This document shows, piece by piece, positions 58,500 to 64,000 of a DNA stretch of 64,000 nt. The notes beneath the pieces are model-generated. The model had not been told where the DNA came from, did no database searches, and was given only the letters and a program-made list of their open reading frames with translations. The first letter of the stretch is position 1. Each line of letters starts with the position of its first letter. The stretch is from Sarcomyxa edulis (taxonomy: Eukaryota > Basidiomycota > Agaricomycetes > Agaricales > Mycenaceae), in contig QUOL01000002.1 of the NCBI GenBank assembly GCA_009761415.1, positions 62,001-126,000 on the forward strand, read 5' to 3'. A program made the position numbers and the translations under genes.

Positions 58500-58715
58500 A
58501 GTGCAAGTCAGTGCACAATGAACCACGCGTAAACATCACGTGCATCTTATAAATACGGATTGTGGCAAAGTGGGCTAGTTCAAATCAATGTGGTACACAG
58601 TACAAAATGGATCTGGGTTGTGGTATGCACTACAATGAGTTGAGATGAACTGGTGCAAGCCAGGTCATACCAGTGCAAACCAGTATGCACTGGTGCATAC
58701 CGAATCAAACTAAGA
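58500..58715. repeat. TGCA/CCAGTGCA palindromic repeats
   Basis: Repeated AACTGGTGCAAGCCAGG, CATACCAGTGCAAACCAG and TATGCACTGGTGCATA motifs occur within about 90 bp. They resemble those near 40700-40985. This may be the subterminal end of the integrase-type element. Confidence 0.5.
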
Positions 58716-59526
58716 ATTTGCTGATTATTGTCCAGTGAGGGCCACCATATGTTCGCATTTTCCGTTGGTATGATTTCTTACTGTCGAATGCTTTCCCGTG
58801 TCTGAAAATAGCTGAGAAAAATCTTGGACAAATCGCCGCGAATTGCATCAGCAAAATCCCCAGAGAATTACAGGCGATCGTAATTGATCAGGATTGTTGC
58901 CATTTTGATATAATATTTGCCCTAGATTAGCACCTAATTCTCACGATTAAGATCGATTGCGTTGATGAACTTGATCGCAATCGTCTCAGCATCGATTATA
59001 CTAGATTATCATCGCATTGCCAAACCTCACCCAACTTGCGTCACAGCGGTCTCCTGCAACCATTGTGACTCTCAACTCACAATTCAGAAAGTTATCGCAC
59101 TTCGTAATTTGCTGTCTCCAGCTGCTATCCTCAGGATTGCAAGATCCTAGGCGCCATGCGGCCTCTAACCCGCTTTTTTCTCGTACGCCTACCAGTAATC
59201 ATCTATATCTTTTTTACTACAATATTCGTTCTCCTCGAATTCCCATTGACGCAAGTATCGGGCCAATCGGCCAGCATCCCAAATCTACGCACTGATATCA
59301 GTACTCCAATATCAACCATTCCATTCCCCGAACACGGACCCCATTCGCGCGACACCTTGTGTCACATGACAATATTCTTACCGACAGAAACTGGAACAAA
59401 CAACGACTTTCCCTCCTTCAAAATCTTGACATGGAACCACCATGCAGTAAGTGCTCGAGTGGTTCTGTCGTATTCACTACATATAGGTGCAGAGAGCCTA
59501 GAATCTCTATATCTCTCTTTTTGTCT

Positions 59527-61133
59527 ATGGCCAGGCCATCATCTCACTCACCCAGTCGCAGTCGCAGTCGTCACCATCACCGTTCTAGCCATTCACGTTC
59601 CCGTGATCCTTCTTCTCGTAGATCTCGTTCACCTCAGAGGTCCCGGCAACCTGATAATGGCCATCGCTCAAGCTCTCACACTCGCCCCGAGATGCCAGGT
59701 CATGGTACAAGGCGTCGTCGCGGGTCTGTCTCGAGCTCTGAAGATGATGCAGAATTGCGGCCACGGACTCGGAAGAGGTTGACTTTGACAATTTTGTTAT
59801 ACCATGTAAAGACTGATAGCATGCTATGCAGGGGAAAAGTACAAGATTCGGACCCGATCATCTTGGCTGGCCGTATTATTGGCAGATATATCGACCTTTT
59901 CACACCCATGGATATAGTCATCTCGAACGGGCGGTCGGTTGACCCTACTGCACCTCCTGATACTTATTCAGCAAAGTGAGCCAGTGTTCCTTCTTCATCA
60001 CACCTTACTGATTGACTTGTGATAGGAAGCTAGACCATTACAAGCTTTATACCCACCTGCTTGTCTTCGCACCAACACTTCCAGACCGGCTTCAAGAGCT
60101 CAAGATAAAGGGACCACGTACTCTAGGCCGCATGGTGCGTTATTACTAATCTGAATCCAACAATATTGACAACTGGTACATCAGCTTGACGAGGCTCGAA
60201 AGGCAGCGCGTGGGACGGACATCAAGGGATTGAAGACAAGCATTGGTATGTGGTATAAGTGGAACCCCACTCTCATTGCTGCGGGAAATCGTGCCCAGCT
60301 GGGTTTTCATCACGCCGCTGCGGGTGAGCTCCTCTGTCCGGCGCAATTGAACTGGAAGGACGAGCAGTACGTATCTGATCCACGTTGAGTTGAGGTATCT
60401 ATTCATATTACTTATACAGGGTACGTCGCGACCTCCAAAACCATATCATTTACAACGATCCGGAGGACTTTCCCAACATGCTGTACCTTGATGGGACAGC
60501 TGACAAGGACAACCTGTTTCGTGGTTTTCTCAAGCATGACATCCTCCTTCGTGTACGTACTTTGTATCTCTTCCATGCATCAAACTCAAATCGGGGGATC
60601 TCCAGGGGTGGCTGCATGTCTTCCATGGACCGTCCACTGCTCTCGAGCTTGACGGCACCAAGAGCCGCCGCTCCGGTAATGCTTACCTTCACAATGTCCA
60701 TCAGGTTAGTATCCCTTCTATCGCATACATTGCTACCCTTGTAGGTTATCCATTCCTCTTTGTAGAGTTGCAGTCCAGCTGACAGATTTATAGATTCATT
60801 TTGCCCTTTCGTCTCAGTCAACATTTTCTGCGGGCGGCACTCCTCGGGCTTGGCCATATCGTCGTTTTTATGAAGTTATCATTCGAACTGCGGAGTCGAT
60901 GTGCCAGGAAGATCTCGACGATCTTCTTGAGTGGTGGGACTCGTGAGAGTCTTCCTACCCTATTCCTAGTCTCTCGATTTACGTTTATTCCCAGACGAGT
61001 ATTCGATGGCATTACCGAAGCTAGCTACGACAACAATTCTGGACCAACGTTGGCATCGCAGATGATGGCCCAATCTAAAGCTCGAGAACTTGAAGCTACT
61101 TCAGAGCCTCCCAGTGATCAGCCTGCAAGCTGA
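59527..61133 (+). CDS. DUF6698-family protein
   Basis: Eight exons (59527-59777, 59832-59975, 60026-60134, 60185-60366, 60420-60552, 60606-60740, 60794-60942, 60995-61133) give 414 codons. The first 80 residues are rich in Ser, Arg and His (SRSRSRHHHRSSHSRSR), with a possible nuclear localisation role. The conserved part runs AGRIIGRYIDLFTPMDIV, LKTSIGMWYKWNPTLIAAGN, LGFHHAAAGELLCPAQLNWKDE and DKDNLFRGFLKHDILLR, then GWLHVFHGPSTALE, VSIPSIAYIATL and IHFALSSQSTFSAGG, as in DUF6698 proteins of basidiomycetes. Function is unknown; the family is expanded and often near transposons. I kept VSIPSIAYIATL as coding and placed the intron at 60741, because this restores the family pattern and avoids a stop. 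Confidence 0.8.
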
Positions 61134-61839
61134 AGTCCATATACCATTTCCTTGTCACCGTCCCTTGACGTACTCTACCGCCTCTTAATATCCCGTCTTT
61201 ATATACATACCTGATAATAACATCTGTTTGAGATTTCCTTGTCCTGCATCAGTGGAAAATATTGCCTACATTTTGGTGCTCTTTTGATAGAACAAGCCGA
61301 ATTCAAGCTTGCGCGCACACAGATCATAATCGGGTCATCGTCACGTTACAACGTGCATGATTTGTTACATACATTGCAATGTCCCTTATTGTGACAGACA
61401 AGACCACTGATTATATCCCGGTTATAACGATCGTCTGGCCACAATGATCGAGGGCAACCGAACACATAGATTTTGCATCGATTTTGTACATGATGATCGG
61501 GTTGTGCGGCATTATTATGCCATTACCATCCTCCGGGGAATTTGCTGATGGCCTTGGCCACAAGTGTGGCTGTGCCGCCGATACGAGAGGCGTCACATAT
61601 TTAAATCTTTGTCAAATTCGCCTCATTTTCTTCGAAAGAGGAGGGGATCGAGCTCAATAAGACTTATAGCTAGGATTCTGAACAATGAAAATTTTTTGCA
61701 CAAGAACGGACGTTGCTATAGCTCTTTTAGGTGTGTCACGTGCCTGTTTACCCTAGGTGTTAAAAACGGATAAACATGGCCGAAAAAAAAAATCCGGCCT
61801 GCGGCGCGTTTATAAACAGTGAATAACTCCTGAGGAGTC
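61134..61839. other. Stretch without a recognised gene
   Basis: Short unconserved frames only. No repeat stands out apart from a TTACAACGTGCATGATTTGTT-like stretch near 61345. Confidence 0.45.
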
Positions 61840-62335
61840 ACTGCGGGCACCAGGCTATTTTTCCCAGGAAAAATGGCCAAAGAAACACGTCAAATGTTCC
61901 CCAACCCATCTTTCCGAGGGAAAATAATAGATGATTTTTGAAAAAAGATTGTAGACAGATAATATATGTTACGTAGATGTTTCTGGTAAAAAAATGACAT
62001 ATTTGTTCACATCTTTTCTGCAAGAAAGATCCAAAAAAGATAGAAAATATCTCTGATATCTTTCCGTACAAAGAGGAGAACTATTTCTGGCTATCTTTCT
62101 GCAGGAAAAAGGATATATCTTTCTGATAAATATTTCTCGTGGTAAGATATATCATGTTTCGGTCCTGTTTCCGGCGTAAAAATTCTGCGAAAATCAATCA
62201 TCTTTCCAAAAAAAAATCTCCAGGAAATATCGAGTGTGTCGCTGAGCGACGCGCTGAGCGCGTACTCATCGCGCGCTCAGATCGGATTTGAGCGGCACGC
62301 TCAACGCGCTCACTCAAATTGGGTCCGCAGGTTCA
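61840..62335. repeat. Array of short TTTCC..GGAAA quasi-palindromes and GCTGAGCG repeats
   Basis: From about 61855 to 62215 the sequence keeps returning to hairpin-like words such as TTTTCCCAGGAAAAA, CTTTCCGAGGGAAA, CTTTTCTGCAAGAAAG and CTTTCTGCAGGAAAAAGG. At 62235-62315 it switches to GCTGAGCG/CGCTCA repeats, for example TCGCTGAGCGACGCGCTGAGCG. It resembles the subterminal palindrome arrays of the KDZ element in design but not in sequence. No gene is visible. Confidence 0.6.
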
Positions 62336-63109
62336 AGTGTAAGTGAATCAAAGAAACCGTTAAAAGTGGCGGGGATGTTCATGCTGTCTAAATAGGAGTA
62401 CCCTAGCGAGGTTTATATGAGCCCTGTGGCACCAGCAGTAGTCCCTGCGTCAACGTCACAGAGAAGTCCTGTCATTGTCTTCGTCGATACTATCCATGCC
62501 CAACCTTTTCAAATCGGACCTGAATGTGATACGCGTCCATTTCCCTCCCTTCGCGTTTTGGTAAGGTTCGCCATGCTCATGTTGTTCGACCAAGTCTGTC
62601 TGTACTTTTTGATCCGCTTTGCTGTCTGCGGTTTTGAGGGTGAATCGTGAGTTTCGCGCTATGACCGTTACGACCTCCGGTAAGTTTCTTCTTGTTGTTG
62701 TCGTAGTTGGAAGCAGAAAGGAGGTGACCAAAGACGATTCGAGTCTGCTGATCAGGGAGTCTTCAGCCAAGACATCTGGCCGGACCTACCTACCTACCCG
62801 GTGTGTCGGAATACAATCCTGGCACCCCCTTGGAAACATGCAGATTACTTAGAGGGGGAGTACGCGTCTGTCACAGTCACTCCCAGTCTCCCACCTGAAC
62901 GCGCATCCATTAGTAAAGACCCGCTCTCAACGCGCTTCTGACCAGCTTATGCATATGGACTCTCCTGTGATCGTTTATTGGAAAAGTAAACTGGGTATGG
63001 AGCTATGAGAGATACAAGGAACGAGAGGATTGAGCGTCTTCAAGCTCGCGAGTCTGATCCCCTACTCCCTGCTCAAGGACACTGGATTCTAGAATGATTT
63101 CAGTGAGTA
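62336..63109. other. Stretch without a recognised gene
   Basis: A short plus-strand frame from 62417 (MSPVAPAVVPASTSQRS) reaches a possible donor near 62562 but has no convincing continuation. Confidence 0.4.
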
Positions 63110-64000
63110 CTACGGCGCAAAACAAATAACATTGCTCATAAATACCTTGAAATGGGGTAATTTAATCAAGCATATCCCATTAGGAATGGTCACGATAATA
63201 TCGGAGCAGGCCTTCTCCACCATGTACATTTGTGGCGGCACTTTGGTGTAATCCACCGCACCGCAGACGCCAAATCTATGATTACTGTTCCTCCGGATTT
63301 CGCACCGAATAACTTTCTCAGCAAAGTCGAGATCGGTCTGGGACAGTGCAATTTCCGTTCCTTCTGCGATGGTGTATGTATAATAAGTAGAAGAAGCTGA
63401 CAAGTAATTGTAACACATGCCTTGGAGTCGCAATTGTATATCTTTGCAACGCTGCCGATGGTTTTTCCATACTTCGATTTGGCATTCGCTGCCGCAGAAA
63501 CAGCCTTCGCGGCACCCTGAGCAGTACGGGAATTTCCATCGAACGTCCCTCCGACGGCACTATACGAGTTCGCGGACTGTCAGTCTGATATAATGTTAAT
63601 TTGAGAATGTCTCACATTATCGTTATCACACCGCCTGAGAATGTCCGGACCAGCTATGGCGAGGAGATTTTCAAGTCTAGCTTCAAATTCAACCCATGCT
63701 GTGTAACGAGTAACTCCTCCGAAACGACCAAATGAGAAGCCCTTCACCATCTTATTCACCTCCCTCTTGACCTCTCGCAAGACCGACAAGTAGAGCATGT
63801 GCTTTCGAATTATGTTCAAGACGTTGCGGAAGTCCTCTTTCAGACCCTTCATAGTGTCTTCTCGTACGCGACCTGGTACATCGATCGATGCAAGAGAGCC
63901 TAACATGGCTGGTAGAAGGCCCGCTCTGAGGGCGAGAACAATACTTGATATCCCGACCATCCCCTCCATACGACGAGCCAGATATTTCATGATTGATGAA
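63110..64000 (-). CDS. MYND-type zinc-finger protein (5' end outside the window)
   Basis: The gene enters from beyond 64000. Its first visible exon (to about 63616) encodes a helical region (RYTAWVEFEARLENLLAI) ending RRCDNDN. An intron with donor GTGAGA and acceptor CGTATAG joins it to CRRRDVRW ... YCSGCREGCFCGSECQIEVWKNHRQRC, giving the paired Cys/His spacing of a MYND finger. MYND fingers mediate protein-protein contacts and are common in anonymous basidiomycete proteins. A further intron starting GCATGTG and ending CATCGCAG (GC-AG type) is likely before EGTEIALSQTDLDFAEKVIRCEIRRN. The C-terminus DYTKVPPQMYMVEK is typical of these proteins. The stop is at 63110. The methionine at 63990 is probably internal. 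Confidence 0.72.

Noticed and set aside
59156..59782. 208-codon frame with an N-terminal hydrophobic segment
   Set aside because: Overlaps the first exon of the DUF6698 gene in another frame and loses any pattern after the hydrophobic start.
1..64000. tRNA genes
   Set aside because: Several GTTCGAA-like strings (for example near 15956 and 20947) resemble a B box, but none has an A box or a foldable cloverleaf around it.

Overview
The window is nuclear DNA of a filamentous basidiomycete, most likely an Agaricomycete mushroom. Genes are broken by many 45-90 nt GT-AG introns with CTNAC branch sites. The gene families are typical of that class: a NACHT/STAND protein, F-box proteins, DUF7704, DUF6698, MYND, KDZ and hAT transposases and a TET/JBP-type dioxygenase. 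More than half of the sequence is mobile or mobile-associated. All exon joins were made by eye. A sum of exon lengths divisible by three, with no internal stop, is my main check on each model.

Layout. 0.2-0.7 kb: DUF7704-like membrane protein (-). 0.7-5.4 kb: no convincing gene, old diverged repeats. 5.4-8.0 kb: NACHT protein (+), 5 exons. 8.07-12.90 kb: complete hAT transposon with imperfect terminal inverted repeats (TIRs) and an apparently intact 891-codon transposase in 12 exons. 13.6-14.86 kb and 35.68-35.89 kb: two halves of one membrane-protein gene. Between them sits a 20,819-bp KDZ (Kyakuja-Dileera-Zisupton) element at 14857-35675, with TIRs of 1.1-1.25 kb and an 8-bp target duplication (CAATTCGA). 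It carries an apparently intact transposase of 1048 codons (-) and two large passenger genes, 952 codons (-) and 1330 codons (+). The passengers diverge from a shared 4-kb control region.

That control region holds the most unusual structure in the window. Eight long introns (214-245 nt) lie in the leader regions of the two divergent passenger genes. Each carries the same array of three hairpins. Loops are conserved (core TTGACTC..NTGTC), while stems differ between copies and largely keep pairing. The units point in the direction of transcription of the gene they precede.

37.4-46.7 kb: F-box protein (+), an orphan first exon of an NLR-like gene (-), an F-box-like protein (-), and an FHA-domain protein with a C-terminal membrane anchor (+). 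47.6-57.8 kb: a TET/JBP-like 2OG-Fe(II) dioxygenase with an RGG box (+), a 498-codon protein of unknown function (-), an rve-type DDE integrase (-) and an 875-codon protein with a possible HECT-like C-terminus (-). This block looks like a second mobile or mobile-derived gene set, but I could not fix its ends. Palindromes with a GCAGC-type centre lie upstream of the FHA, dioxygenase and integrase genes. 59.5-61.1 kb: DUF6698 protein (+). 61.8-62.3 kb: array of short quasi-palindromes. 63.1-64.0 kb: MYND zinc-finger gene (-) running off the window.

Stretches without a supported gene are 0.67-5.37, 12.9-13.6, 35.9-37.4, 39.3-40.2, 40.4-41.2, 42.5-43.3, 46.7-47.6, 57.8-59.5 and 61.1-63.1 kb. I saw no tRNA, rRNA or CRISPR array.
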